Part shown: positions 9,337-18,685 of the stretch, piece after piece
Layout: every line of letters begins with the position of its first letter
Numbering within the stretch: the first letter of the stretch is position 1
Source of the DNA: Paracoccaceae bacterium
Lineage (GTDB): Bacteria > Pseudomonadota > Alphaproteobacteria > Rhodobacterales > Rhodobacteraceae
Assembly (NCBI GenBank): GCA_022823605.1
Contig: JAJEHS010000003.1
Coordinates: forward strand, 1-64,000
Direction: 5' to 3'
DNA: 64,000 bases
Position numbers and translations under genes: made by a program
The notes under the pieces: model-generated
Told to the model about the DNA's origin: nothing
What the model saw: only the letters and a program-made list of their open reading frames with translations
Databases searched by the model: none

Positions 9337-9405
9337 GATTTCGTTAATTTTTTCATAATAATTAATTTAAAGTTAAGGTTTATTGGCAAAAAGGAGGAAT
9401 GGAAA

Positions 9406-10692
9406 ATGAAAAACTTTTCAAGCCAGACCAAACGTGAGTTCTTGAAACGTATGGCCGCTACGATTTCAGCGGGCATGGTTATGGGCTTACCAAAGATAAC
9501 TTTAGCCGCGGGAGAAACTATCAAGATAGGATTTCTGGCACCATTGACGGGTCCAGTTGCCGCTTGGGGCAAGCCCGGCTTGGACGGTTGTCAAATTTGG
9601 GCTGAAAGAATCAATGCAGCAGGTGGTATTCAGATTAATGGTGAAAGCCATCCTGTTGAGTTCATTGGATATGACAATGAATACGACCCAACAAAGGCAA
9701 GGGCAGGTGCAAGTAAACTGGTTATAGAGGATGGAGTCAAATTCGTCATGATGCTGGGTGGTGACACCTGGCCAGGAGCACAACCTGTTGCCGATCGTAC
9801 CGGCATGCTGTTTTCCACCCTATTGCCATCGGATCTGGGTCCCGATACATCAACCTTGATCGCGCCTGCGGAGGTACATCCCATCTATAATGTGACAGGA
9901 GTACAGTGGTTGGCCGAAAATTATCCGGATCTGAAATCCGCCGTCATTTGTGCGCAGGATGACGCCTTGGGAATTCCTTCGGTTGCAACTTATCTGGCAG
10001 CATTCGAGGCTGCTGGTATAGCCAATGAGGATCCAATCCTTTTTGACGCTGCGACGACGGACTTTGCACCAATTGTCTCACGGATGATTTCGCTCAATAC
10101 AGACATCATCTGCCTTGATACATGCTATACCGAGTTTGTTCATCCGCTTGTGGAACAGCTCTTTCAACAGGGATATGATGGCACGGTAATTTCATGTACG
10201 GCTGATTTTTATCAACAGATGATTGAGAAGACCTCAGTCGAATTCATGGAAGGGTTTATCTTCCAGTTCCCGGATTTTGATGACCCCGCTCTTGAGCAGG
10301 ATTTCATCAATTTTGAAGATCCAGGTGGATTCTTTGCCGAATACAACAACAGGCATCCAGGAGAATGGGGTGCCGTCAGTTGGGAATATGCATCCATTAT
10401 GGATCTCTGGAAGTGGGCTGCCGAAAAGGCAAATTCTATAGAACCTGGTGATGTTTTGGCGTCAATGCTGGAATCAGGTAAGGGCGAACATGCCTTTGGT
10501 ACAGCCGACTGGTGGGGCAGTGATTTGTTCGGTATCGATCAGGCACTGGTTGGAAACTGGCCGGTTGTTGCCATCAATGATGGCAAGGCCCGTATTCAGG
10601 AATACAAATGGATTCCCGGCTGGTATGAAGAGCATGGTGAAATCCTGAAGAAGTATTTTACCGAATACAATATCATGTGGGATCAGAGATAA
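9406..10692 (+). CDS. HAAT-family ABC transporter substrate-binding protein
   Basis: Periplasmic type-I binding protein, 428 residues, for an amino acid, amide, urea or related small solute. The signal region has TKREFLKRM followed by a hydrophobic stretch ending LAAG; this is Tat-like with KR rather than RR, so Sec export is also possible. The mature protein begins IKIGFLAPLTGPVAAWG, the family start. ATG 9406 has GGAGG at 9393-9397 with eight-base spacing. First gene of an operon with permeases and ATPases. The divergent trimethylamine monooxygenase hints at a methylated-amine or nitrogen source as ligand, but the motifs do not decide it. Confidence 0.88.
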   Translation: MKNFSSQTKREFLKRMAATISAGMVMGLPKITLAAGETIKIGFLAPLTGPVAAWGKPGLDGCQIWAERINAAGGIQINGESHPVEFIGYDNEYDPTKARAGASKLVIEDGVKFVMMLGGDTWPGAQPVADRTGMLFSTLLPSDLGPDTSTLIAPAEVHPIYNVTGVQWLAENYPDLKSAVICAQDDALGIPSVATYLAAFEAAGIANEDPILFDAATTDFAPIVSRMISLNTDIICLDTCYTEFVHPLVEQLFQQGYDGTVISCTADFYQQMIEKTSVEFMEGFIFQFPDFDDPALEQDFINFEDPGGFFAEYNNRHPGEWGAVSWEYASIMDLWKWAAEKANSIEPGDVLASMLESGKGEHAFGTADWWGSDLFGIDQALVGNWPVVAINDGKARIQEYKWIPGWYEEHGEILKKYFTEYNIMWDQR

Positions 10693-10732
10693 TACGGTTC
10701 CCAAAACACGTTAGGCTTGGTTATTCACTCAA

Positions 10733-11602
10733 ATGATTGAGCTTTTATTGCAAACAGGGCTGAACGCCCTGTTTGCAGCTGCATATCTTTCCCTTGTCGC
10801 TGTCGGGCTTGTCCTGATTTTCGGTGTGATGGGAGTAATCAACTTCGCCCATGGAGAGTTGTTCATGCTTGGGGCGTATGTTGTCGTTGCACTCTATACC
10901 AATTTGCAGATGCCCTTCTTTCTGGTTGTGGCGATTGGACTGATTTTTGTCGGTCTGGTCGGCATAGTCATGGAAATGACGATGTTTCACCCGTTGAGGG
11001 ACAATCCATTGGGCGGTTTGGTGGCATCCATTGGTTTCCTGATGGTAATTCAGGCACTGATAATTCTTGGCTTTGGTGTCAGGATGGAACATGTACCTCC
11101 GGTTACCCAAGATGTGATTGTCATTTCTGAAAAGGTCCGCCTTCCGGTACAAAGACTTTTTGTAATACTTTCGGCCCTGGTTTGCCTATCTGCACTATGG
11201 CTTTTTCTAAAACGAACCAAATTTGGCTGGGCCCTGAGAGCAAGTGCGCAGGACCCGGAGGCTGCCATGCTCCAGGGTATATCAACCCGAACCGTGTCCA
11301 TAATTGCCCTGTTTATTGGCGCAGCACTGGCTGGTGTGGCGGGAAGTGTCGCTGCTCCGGTTATATCCATCAGCCCGGTAATTGGACATTCGGTTATTGT
11401 CTCGGCGTTTATTGTCATCATAGTGGGTGGGATCGGTTCACTCGAAGGTGCAGTTCTGGCATCGGCCACCTATGCCTTTATCCACACGGTAATTACCACT
11501 TTTGTTGACGGGGTAATTGCCGATATTGTCGGGTTGTCCCTTATGCTCATGGTTTTGATCATCAAACCCACGGGAATGTTCGGTACTCAGGATCGTGTCT
11601 AA
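10733..11602 (+). CDS. HAAT ABC transporter permease, LivH type
   Basis: 289-residue inner-membrane permease. FGVMGVINFAHGELFMLGAY near the N-terminus and IVGGIGSLEGAVLAS near the C-terminus are the conserved LivH stretches. About eight hydrophobic segments. It pairs with the LivM-type permease whose GTG start overlaps its stop by eight bases, implying translational coupling. Confidence 0.92.
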   Translation: MIELLLQTGLNALFAAAYLSLVAVGLVLIFGVMGVINFAHGELFMLGAYVVVALYTNLQMPFFLVVAIGLIFVGLVGIVMEMTMFHPLRDNPLGGLVASIGFLMVIQALIILGFGVRMEHVPPVTQDVIVISEKVRLPVQRLFVILSALVCLSALWLFLKRTKFGWALRASAQDPEAAMLQGISTRTVSIIALFIGAALAGVAGSVAAPVISISPVIGHSVIVSAFIVIIVGGIGSLEGAVLASATYAFIHTVITTFVDGVIADIVGLSLMLMVLIIKPTGMFGTQDRV

Positions 11603-12590
11603 GCCTCAACCATTGATCCTGCTCTCTTTCCTGCTTTTGGCAGTGGTTCTAATTGTCCTACCCCATGGATTGAGCTATTCCCAACGGGAAATACTTGTAT
11701 TTTTAACTATTAATATCCTTGTCGTTTCTTCCTACAGATTGTTGACCTTGACCGGTGAATGGTCCTTGGGACATATTGTGATGATGGGTGTCGGTGCCTA
11801 TGGTTCAGCCCTTTATACCAAGGAACTGGGAGTACCCGTACCCATTTCCATGATTCTAGGTGCCCTGACTGCCGGTATTATAGCTTGGGGGTTGAGTTTT
11901 CCACTGTTTAGGATGAAAGGGTTCTATTTTCTGATCGGGTCCTTTGCAGCTGGTGAAATCATCCGTCTTCTGTGGAAAAGGTTTCGTGACCCTTTCGGTG
12001 GACCCAAGGGAATTAAGCGAATCGATCCCTTTCCCGATATTGATTTTGGCTTTGTACGTATCGATTTTTTTGATCCAGTGAACTACTACTATTTTGCCCT
12101 GATCATAGTGATTCTGTGTCTTGTCATCCTGTGGCGAATCGAGAAATCGATGATTGGCCTAACCTTCCATGCTGTTCACTGGCAGGATAAACTGGCTGAA
12201 TCAACGGGTGTGAACGTTCGAGCATATCGTACTCTTGCCCTGGTAATTTCAGCAACCTTTGCAGGATTGGCAGGTACCTTATTGGCGCACTACATTGGTA
12301 CCGTCAATCCCAACGTTTTTGACATAGAACAAATGGTTTTTGTACTGACATGGGCAATTGTGGGAGGTACCACAACCATTTATGGCCCCATAATCGGGTG
12401 TATAATACTGACTGCATTAAACGAAATTGTGCTGCGTGAAATTGGATTGGAGCAGGGCCGCCCCCTTGTTTACGGACTTATACTGATTGCTTCCGTTTTG
12501 TTTATGCCAAAAGGTCTGGAGGATGTTGTAAAAAAGGTAATTGAATTGATGAAACAGCATGTTTTCAGGGGCAGGATCAAAGATGTCTGA
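11595..12590 (+). CDS. HAAT ABC transporter permease, LivM type
   Basis: 331-residue permease. It starts with GTG at 11595 inside the end of the LivH-type gene. Conserved LivM elements are LTGEWSLGHIVMMGVGAYG and the C-terminal WAIVGGTTTIYGPIIG. Hydrophobic segments alternate through the protein. It forms the membrane channel with the preceding permease. Its stop overlaps the start of the next ATPase gene. Confidence 0.92.
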   Translation: MSKPQPLILLSFLLLAVVLIVLPHGLSYSQREILVFLTINILVVSSYRLLTLTGEWSLGHIVMMGVGAYGSALYTKELGVPVPISMILGALTAGIIAWGLSFPLFRMKGFYFLIGSFAAGEIIRLLWKRFRDPFGGPKGIKRIDPFPDIDFGFVRIDFFDPVNYYYFALIIVILCLVILWRIEKSMIGLTFHAVHWQDKLAESTGVNVRAYRTLALVISATFAGLAGTLLAHYIGTVNPNVFDIEQMVFVLTWAIVGGTTTIYGPIIGCIILTALNEIVLREIGLEQGRPLVYGLILIASVLFMPKGLEDVVKKVIELMKQHVFRGRIKDV

Positions 12591-13350
12591 TATCCTGATT
12601 GTCTCGGACCTCGGTAAGCAGTTTGGAGGTATCAAGGCTGTTGATGGGCTATCCTTTGCAGTCAGGGAAGGTGATATCCATGGATTGATTGGACCAAATG
12701 GTGCTGGCAAAACCACGACCTTCAACCTTATATCAGGATTTTATAAACCAACCCATGGGTACGTGAAGTTTTTTGACGAGGAAATTTCCGGGTTGAGAAT
12801 GCACCATGTAGCCAGGAAAGGTGTAATCCGCACTTTTCAGCACTCTACACTCTTTGCCGAATTGACTGTTTTGGACAATGTTCTTGTTGGTACCCACATG
12901 ATGTTCAAACCGAGTTTGACGGCAGCGTTCCTGGGTCGGGAGAGGCAATCGAGGGCAAAGGCAATTGAACGTGCCAATGAAGTACTCGAATTTTTTGGTT
13001 TGCAAGCATTTGTCGACCAACTCGCTGGTGAATTGTCCCATGGTCACCAAAGGGCTTTGGGGATGGCTGTCGCCATGGCTTCTCAGCCAAAAATTCTTCT
13101 ATTGGATGAACCATTCACCGGGATGAACCCCGAAGAAACCCAAACCATGATGGGTTTGATGGGCAAATTGCGAGACACCGGAATAACACTTTTGCTGGTT
13201 GAACATGACATGACTGCCATTATGGGGCTATGCGACCGGATAACCGTAATGAATTTCGGCAAACTCCTTACCGAAGGCAAACCTTTGGAAATTCGTAACC
13301 ATCCTGATGTTATTGAAGCTTATCTGGGAAAACAGAAAAATGCTTCTTGA
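12583..13350 (+). CDS. HAAT ABC transporter ATP-binding protein, LivG type
   Basis: Cytoplasmic ATPase of about 255 residues. Walker A is GPNGAGKTT, the signature is ELSHGHQRALGMA (LSHGH in place of LSGGQ, usual in LivG), and Walker B is ILLLDEPFTGMNPEE. I prefer ATG 12583 (MSDILIV), which has GCAGGA upstream and overlaps the LivM stop; an upstream ATG at 12559 would add eight atypical residues. Confidence 0.92.
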   Translation: MSDILIVSDLGKQFGGIKAVDGLSFAVREGDIHGLIGPNGAGKTTTFNLISGFYKPTHGYVKFFDEEISGLRMHHVARKGVIRTFQHSTLFAELTVLDNVLVGTHMMFKPSLTAAFLGRERQSRAKAIERANEVLEFFGLQAFVDQLAGELSHGHQRALGMAVAMASQPKILLLDEPFTGMNPEETQTMMGLMGKLRDTGITLLLVEHDMTAIMGLCDRITVMNFGKLLTEGKPLEIRNHPDVIEAYLGKQKNAS

Positions 13351-14047
13351 ATTAAATAACCTGGTTCTTTCCTACGGCTCAGTACAGGTCCTGAAAGACA
13401 TCTCAATGGAGGTCGATAAGGCCCAGGTCGTAACCATAATTGGTGCCAACGGTGCGGGCAAATCAACCACCTTGCGTACAATCTCAGGCTTGGCCAAACT
13501 AAAATCAGGATCAATCACTTTCGACGGACATCGTATTGACACGTTACCCGCCAACAAAATTGTGGCCATGGGTATAAGCCATGTGCCGGAAGGCCGAAGA
13601 ATATTCCCTGATATGACGGTTGAGGAAAACCTTCGGACCGGAGCCTTCCTGAGAAAATCCCGAAGTGAAGTCGGAGACGATCTGGATAGCATTTATTCAC
13701 AGTTCCCCATTCTCAAAAGCAGACGAACAAAAAATGCCAAGACACTGTCTGGGGGCGAACAGCAAATGTTGGCAATCGGTCGGGCCCTGATGGCTAGGCC
13801 GAGAGTGTTGCTAATGGATGAGCCCTCAATGGGGCTTGCTCCCGTTATCGTAGATGAAATAAGAAAGATAATCGAACAGATAAAAGAAAACGGGGTAACC
13901 ATACTCCTCGTTGAGCAAAATGCCGAACTCGCTTTGAATCTGGCCAATTATGCCTATGTACTTGAGAACGGCAAGATTGCTCTTGAAGGACCTGCCGAGG
14001 AACTTCATGACAATGAACAGGTCAGGACAGCCTACCTTGGCATTTAA
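13340..14047 (+). CDS. HAAT ABC transporter ATP-binding protein, LivF type
   Basis: Second ATPase of the importer, about 235 residues. Walker A is GANGAGKST, the signature is LSGGEQQMLAIGRAL, and Walker B is VLLMDEPSMGLAP. ISHVPEGRRIFPDMTVEENL is the typical LivF Q-loop region. ATG 13340 (MLLELNNLVLSYG) overlaps the LivG-type stop and fits the family start; an in-frame ATG at 13307 is less likely. Confidence 0.92.
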   Translation: MLLELNNLVLSYGSVQVLKDISMEVDKAQVVTIIGANGAGKSTTLRTISGLAKLKSGSITFDGHRIDTLPANKIVAMGISHVPEGRRIFPDMTVEENLRTGAFLRKSRSEVGDDLDSIYSQFPILKSRRTKNAKTLSGGEQQMLAIGRALMARPRVLLMDEPSMGLAPVIVDEIRKIIEQIKENGVTILLVEQNAELALNLANYAYVLENGKIALEGPAEELHDNEQVRTAYLGI

Positions 14048-14612
14048 ACCCGATCAGGAATTACAGGCTGCAATCAAAAGCGGGTGGAAGCCCTCTGATC
14101 TGAGATGGGAGAGATTGCAGGAAAAGGGTAATATGAGATTGGAGGAAGACAGGTTTGTGAGTGCGGCATTAAATTTCCTGATGGCCCGTATCCTGGCGGG
14201 AATGTTCTTTCAAAGTACGGATTTGAGATTTCTTACCAGCCAGTCAAATATCACGTTTACTCTGAATCGACTTGGTTACAGGAGGATGGCCTGCCGAAGT
14301 TACCAAAAACTTGTAAACAGGTGGAAAGAGCTTGGTACATTCGACCATATGGATTTGGAGATCAAACCACGGGGTCGAAGTTCTCTGTTCCATGTACGGA
14401 TGGAAGCATTGCATTGGGACCAATATCGTCAAAATGTAGCATCCAGATTGCAAAAATTTGCCGAAGAAACCGGACAATGCCTTGACTGTTTCGCACGTGA
14501 ACAAGAGATTCCCCATCGTTTGTTCAGCCGATGGAAGGGTGAGAAATATCCTATTTTTGATGATACTAGGAAGATATTGGGGGCCTGCCTGCTTGTCGCG
14601 GGAGGAAGTTGA
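14007..14612 (+). CDS. Uncharacterised protein encoded at the end of the first HAAT operon
   Basis: About 201 residues, not recognised. Soluble, with no signal peptide or membrane helix. It is rich in Arg and Leu and probably helical; residues such as NRLGYRRMACRSYQKLVNRWKELG suggest a helical repeat or nucleic-acid or protein-binding surface, but no named domain is evident. ATG 14007 has GAGG six bases upstream and overlaps LivF by 41 bases, so it is probably translated with the importer. It ends five bases from the convergent accA stop. Its link to transport is by position only. Confidence 0.65.
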   Translation: MTMNRSGQPTLAFKPDQELQAAIKSGWKPSDLRWERLQEKGNMRLEEDRFVSAALNFLMARILAGMFFQSTDLRFLTSQSNITFTLNRLGYRRMACRSYQKLVNRWKELGTFDHMDLEIKPRGRSSLFHVRMEALHWDQYRQNVASRLQKFAEETGQCLDCFAREQEIPHRLFSRWKGEKYPIFDDTRKILGACLLVAGGS

Positions 14613-14616
14613 AGTT

Positions 14617-15606
14617 TTAGAGTATTTTCACTCGACGTTTCGAGGGTTTCTTTTCTTCCAAATTCCCCATGTTCTTGAATTTTTCAATTCTGTCCCGGCG
14701 GAGGGTATCGGGTCTTTTCTGGCCGATTTCCTTAAGCGTTGACCTCAGGGCAGTTCTAAGTGATTTATACATCTGTTGGGGATCACGGTGTGCTCCTCCG
14801 ATCGGTTCGGACACTACCTTGTCCACAACGCCGAATTTCTTCATATCGTTCGCGGTTAGTTTGAGAGCATTGGCTGCCGAACCCATCATTTCTGCATTTT
14901 TCCAGAGTATTGAAGCACAACCTTCGGGACTAATCACCGAGTAAATGGCATTTTCCAACATCAGGTTGCGATCGGCGGTAGCAAGTGCAACCGCACCACC
15001 GGAACCTCCTTCACCAATGATTATCGAAATTACAGGTACGCCGATTTCAAAACTTTTTTCGATTGTTCGGGCAATGGCTTCGGATTGACCTCGCTCTTCA
15101 GCACCGAGTCCCGGATAGGCTCCTGGTGTATCCACCACGGTGATTATCGGCATTTTGAACTTGTCAGCCATCTCCATCAATCGAATTGCTTTTCGGTACC
15201 CTTCGGGTCTTGCCATACCAAAGTTGTGTACCAGTCTGGATTTGGTATCATGACCCTTTTCCTGACCAATAACTATGACAGGCCTGTCATCAAATCGAGC
15301 CAGATAACCCAGAACCGCCTGATCGTCAGAAAAATTACGGTCACCTGCCAACAAGGTGCATTCCGTGAACAGGGCATTGACGTAATCCTTGTAGTGGGGT
15401 CGATCGGGGTGTCGGGCTACCTGGCATTTTTGCCAGGGAGTCAGTTTCTTGTAAATTTCCTTCAACTGCTTGTCGACCCTGTCGGACAACCGCTTCCTTG
15501 AGGCTTGGAGCCCCTCGTTTTTGTCAAAATCGGGTGTTGCCATCAATTCGGAAATCTGGACATCCAGATCGGCAATGGGCTTTTCAAAATCCAAATAGTG
15601 TTTCAT
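14617..15606 (-). CDS. accA: Acetyl-CoA carboxylase carboxyltransferase subunit alpha
   Basis: Fatty-acid synthesis: transfers CO2 from biotin carboxyl carrier protein to acetyl-CoA, acting with AccD. MKHYLDFEKPIADLDVQI is the typical N-terminus. ITVVDTPGAYPGLGAEERGQ and IGEGGSGGAVALA form the CoA/biotin site. 329 residues; about 10 more than many AccA because of a basic C-terminal tail (EEKKPSKRRVKIL). Single gene; accD is elsewhere. Confidence 0.95.
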   Translation of the reverse strand: MKHYLDFEKPIADLDVQISELMATPDFDKNEGLQASRKRLSDRVDKQLKEIYKKLTPWQKCQVARHPDRPHYKDYVNALFTECTLLAGDRNFSDDQAVLGYLARFDDRPVIVIGQEKGHDTKSRLVHNFGMARPEGYRKAIRLMEMADKFKMPIITVVDTPGAYPGLGAEERGQSEAIARTIEKSFEIGVPVISIIIGEGGSGGAVALATADRNLMLENAIYSVISPEGCASILWKNAEMMGSAANALKLTANDMKKFGVVDKVVSEPIGGAHRDPQQMYKSLRTALRSTLKEIGQKRPDTLRRDRIEKFKNMGNLEEKKPSKRRVKIL

Positions 15607-15730
15607 GTTTGTAATTCAGTTCACGCTTTGTGAATCGTTTGGTTGAAAAATTTAGCAATAATTTAATGGTATTCAATTAAAACACGAATTCGGACTTCAT
15701 CAGAATTTTCAGCACAAGTACAGTATATTG

Positions 15731-16903
15731 TCATGCTAGGTCTTCAAAAGCCGTCTTTAGTCTCTCGATGGCTTCCATGAGAATTGTTCTGGGAGTTGCC
15801 AGATTGAAACGATGGAAGCCATCTCCCCCCAGTCCAAAGGTCTGACCAAGGTTGGTTGCCAATTTGGCAGATTTATGGATGCGATCAGTTATTTCCTGAT
15901 TGGAAAGGCCCAGTGCCCGGAAATCAACCCAGGCCAGGTATGTGGCTTCAAGAGGCATGGAAGTCAAACCGGGTATTGTGGCAATGGCTGCATCAAACAA
16001 CCGCCGATTTTCATCAAGATAATTCATCAAGCTGTCCACCCATTCTGCGCCCTCAGGGGAATAAACGGCCTCGGCAAGAAAAAGCCCGAAAGAGTTTGGT
16101 GAAATGCCAAGAGCATTCATGCGTTTTTGAAACTTGCCACGTAGATAGTCATCTTCAATAATCACGTTGCCGGTATGGGAGCCCGCAATATTGAATGTTT
16201 TTGTGGTTGCGGTCAACATGACCATTCGATCGGTAACTTCGGGGATCGAGTTGGGTGCAACGATGTGATTTTGTCCGGGGAAGACAAGATCGTGATGGAT
16301 TTCATCAGAAACCAAAATCAAGTCATGCTTGCGACAAAACGCAGCTACAGAACGTAATTCATCAATTGACCAAACCCTGCCTCCGGGATTTTGCGGTGAA
16401 CAAAGCAAAGCAATTTTCTCATTTCCGTTGAGAAGATGGTCATAATTATCAAAATCGAAGTGATAGGAATTGTTTTCCAATTTCAAAGGAAATTCGACAA
16501 CCTTTCGTTCGGCGGCCTTGATTATCCTGTAAAAAGCATGATAAACGGGTGTGAATAGAACGACTCCATCACCAACAGATGAGAAGGCATCAATACAAAG
16601 TGCTGTACCGTTAACCAGCCCATGGGTAGAGAAAATCCAATCAGGTTCAACCTTCCATGAATGGCGATTTTGCATCCACCAGATTATGGCCTGCTTATAT
16701 GAGTCTTCGTCACCATAATAGCCGAAAATTCCGTATTCCTGCATCTTATTGATTGCGTCATAGGCTACTTGTGGTGGTCGGAAATCCATGTCAGCAACCC
16801 ACATTGCAATTCCGTCATCTTTCGGAATTCCGTAAATCTTGTCAATCAAGTCCCACTTGGCACTATGGGTATTCCGGCGTTCGATTACTTCGTCAAAATT
16901 CAA
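15731..16903 (-). CDS. PatB/MalY-type PLP enzyme (putative C-S lyase / aminotransferase)
   Basis: 390-residue class I/II fold PLP enzyme. NTHSAKWD and MWVADMDFRPP at the N-terminus are the PatB/MalY signature. The PLP Lys lies in TATTKTFNIAGSHTGN, and CSPQNPGG and SDEIHHDL are cofactor-contact motifs. Family members cleave cystathionine or other cysteine S-conjugates to pyruvate, ammonia and a thiol. The true substrate is unknown. Monocistronic between accA and def. Confidence 0.87.
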   Translation of the reverse strand: MNFDEVIERRNTHSAKWDLIDKIYGIPKDDGIAMWVADMDFRPPQVAYDAINKMQEYGIFGYYGDEDSYKQAIIWWMQNRHSWKVEPDWIFSTHGLVNGTALCIDAFSSVGDGVVLFTPVYHAFYRIIKAAERKVVEFPLKLENNSYHFDFDNYDHLLNGNEKIALLCSPQNPGGRVWSIDELRSVAAFCRKHDLILVSDEIHHDLVFPGQNHIVAPNSIPEVTDRMVMLTATTKTFNIAGSHTGNVIIEDDYLRGKFQKRMNALGISPNSFGLFLAEAVYSPEGAEWVDSLMNYLDENRRLFDAAIATIPGLTSMPLEATYLAWVDFRALGLSNQEITDRIHKSAKLATNLGQTFGLGGDGFHRFNLATPRTILMEAIERLKTAFEDLA

Positions 16904-17107
16904 GAAGGTTCTCCCAATAGAAATTCATTATTGATTTGTGCAAACAAGTAGCAGTTATTGCATGGAATGAAAACTGTCCACCAGAAATAGTATTCCTTCC
17001 AGAATTGATTTAATTTCTGACGGAAATAATTCTAATGGAAATAATATGGGGTGATACCTATTTTTAGCCCAATGAATTAGTGACTGGTATCAGAATGTTG
17101 ATCTGAA

Positions 17108-17641
17108 ATGACTGTAAGAAGAATATTATACTACCCCAATCCTGTCCTCAGGAAGGAAGCAAAGCTGATAAGCAAGATCACTAGAGAAACGCGTCATTTG
17201 GCACGAGATATGCTTGATACTATGTATGATGCAGGGGGTATTGGATTGGCTGCTCCACAAATCGGTGTCAGCCTTCAAATGTTTACCATGGATTGTGGTA
17301 ATGAAGATGAACAGGCCAGAGTGTTCATCAATCCGACAATTATTGATTCTTCCGAGGAAACTGAAATAGCACAGGAGGGATGTCTGTCGTTTCCCGAGCA
17401 ATATGCTGATGTTGAGAGACCCTTTCATTGTAGTGTCAGATACAGAAATCTTGTAGGAAAAATTGTCAAAGAGAGTTTCGAGGGACTTGAAGCTCGATGT
17501 GTTCAGCACGAAATCGATCACTTGAAGGGCAAGTTATTTATCGATCATGTATCCATCTTGCAAAGAAATATACTGCTTCATAACCTGAAAAAGTTATTGG
17601 CAGAAAGGCAAGTAAGTGGACCAAAGTTTCAAAGAAGCTGA
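17108..17641 (+). CDS. def: Peptide deformylase
   Basis: Removes the N-formyl group from nascent proteins. All three metal/active-site boxes are present: GIGLAAPQIG, EGCLSFP (Cys ligand) and QHEIDHLKG (two His ligands and the catalytic Glu). 177 residues, normal. Followed after 93 bases by fmt, the usual pairing. Confidence 0.95.
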   Translation: MTVRRILYYPNPVLRKEAKLISKITRETRHLARDMLDTMYDAGGIGLAAPQIGVSLQMFTMDCGNEDEQARVFINPTIIDSSEETEIAQEGCLSFPEQYADVERPFHCSVRYRNLVGKIVKESFEGLEARCVQHEIDHLKGKLFIDHVSILQRNILLHNLKKLLAERQVSGPKFQRS

Positions 17642-17734
17642 AGTTTTTAACCCTAACTTAATTCGCTTACAACTTTACCCGGATTTAGTACTTGGGAAAA
17701 CATCACTGATTTAAGAAATCTGGAAATTTGAACC

Positions 17735-18655
17735 GTGAATGAAAGCAAACGAATTGTGATGATGGGGTCTTCTCAATTTGCCCTCCCTACATTGGAATTA
17801 TTGCTTCAAAGGGGTTACGAGATCATTGCCGTTTATACACAACCACCAAGGACTGCGAACAGGGGAAAGAAAATCACTCCAACACCAATACATGAGGTAG
17901 CCGAAAGGAATGGTCTCAAGGTGTTTACACCCCTGGATTTTAACAATGAAACTTCAATCAGACAGTTTGAGAATTTGGAACCGGATGCAGCCGTTGTGGT
18001 TTCTTACGGATTGATATTACCTGGCAGGCTTCTTGCCATTCCCCGTTTTGGTTTTCTGAATATTCATCCTTCACTTCTACCGCGATGGCGTGGTGCAGCC
18101 CCAATACAAAGGGCATTGATTGAGGGTGATACCAAAACAGGTGTATCAATTATCAAGGTTACCGAGAAACTAGATGCTGGACCGATTTTCCTCAAGGAGG
18201 AAGTGGAAATCGATCAGGGAATAACAGCGAGTGAATTGTCGGATGAACTAGCAATAAAGGGTGCTGACCTATTGTGTAGGGTTATGGACAATCTGGAGAC
18301 CATGAATCCATTCGAACAAAGCCATGCAGGAATCAGTTATGCCAAAAAAATTGACAAGAGGGAAACCAGAATTGATTGGAATTTACCTGCTGAGGAAATC
18401 TATAATAAAATTCATGGATTATCCTACCAACCGGGAGCCTGGTTTGAACATAGGGGAGTTCGAATAAAAATCCTGAAATGTGAATTGATTGGCAAAGATG
18501 GCGAACCTGGTCAGGTTCTGGAACATGATATGACCTTGTCTTGTGTAAAGGGTTCGATCAGACCGACTTTAATACAACGCCAGGGAAAGACTCCTATGAA
18601 CGTTGAGGATTTCCTGCGAGGATATAAATTGGAAATTGGTGAAAAACTGTCCTGA
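17735..18655 (+). CDS. fmt: Methionyl-tRNA formyltransferase
   Basis: Formylates initiator Met-tRNA using 10-formyltetrahydrofolate. The formyl-transferase core NIHPSLLPRWRGAAPIQRAL has the conserved catalytic His and neighbours. A C-terminal OB-like tRNA-binding domain follows (INWNLPAEEIYNKIHGL region onward). 306 residues. The start is GTG at 17735; no in-frame ATG lies near it. Partner of def. Confidence 0.95.
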   Translation: MNESKRIVMMGSSQFALPTLELLLQRGYEIIAVYTQPPRTANRGKKITPTPIHEVAERNGLKVFTPLDFNNETSIRQFENLEPDAAVVVSYGLILPGRLLAIPRFGFLNIHPSLLPRWRGAAPIQRALIEGDTKTGVSIIKVTEKLDAGPIFLKEEVEIDQGITASELSDELAIKGADLLCRVMDNLETMNPFEQSHAGISYAKKIDKRETRIDWNLPAEEIYNKIHGLSYQPGAWFEHRGVRIKILKCELIGKDGEPGQVLEHDMTLSCVKGSIRPTLIQRQGKTPMNVEDFLRGYKLEIGEKLS

Positions 18656-18685
18656 TTGTCTGAATTCGATAATATACCAATTCTA

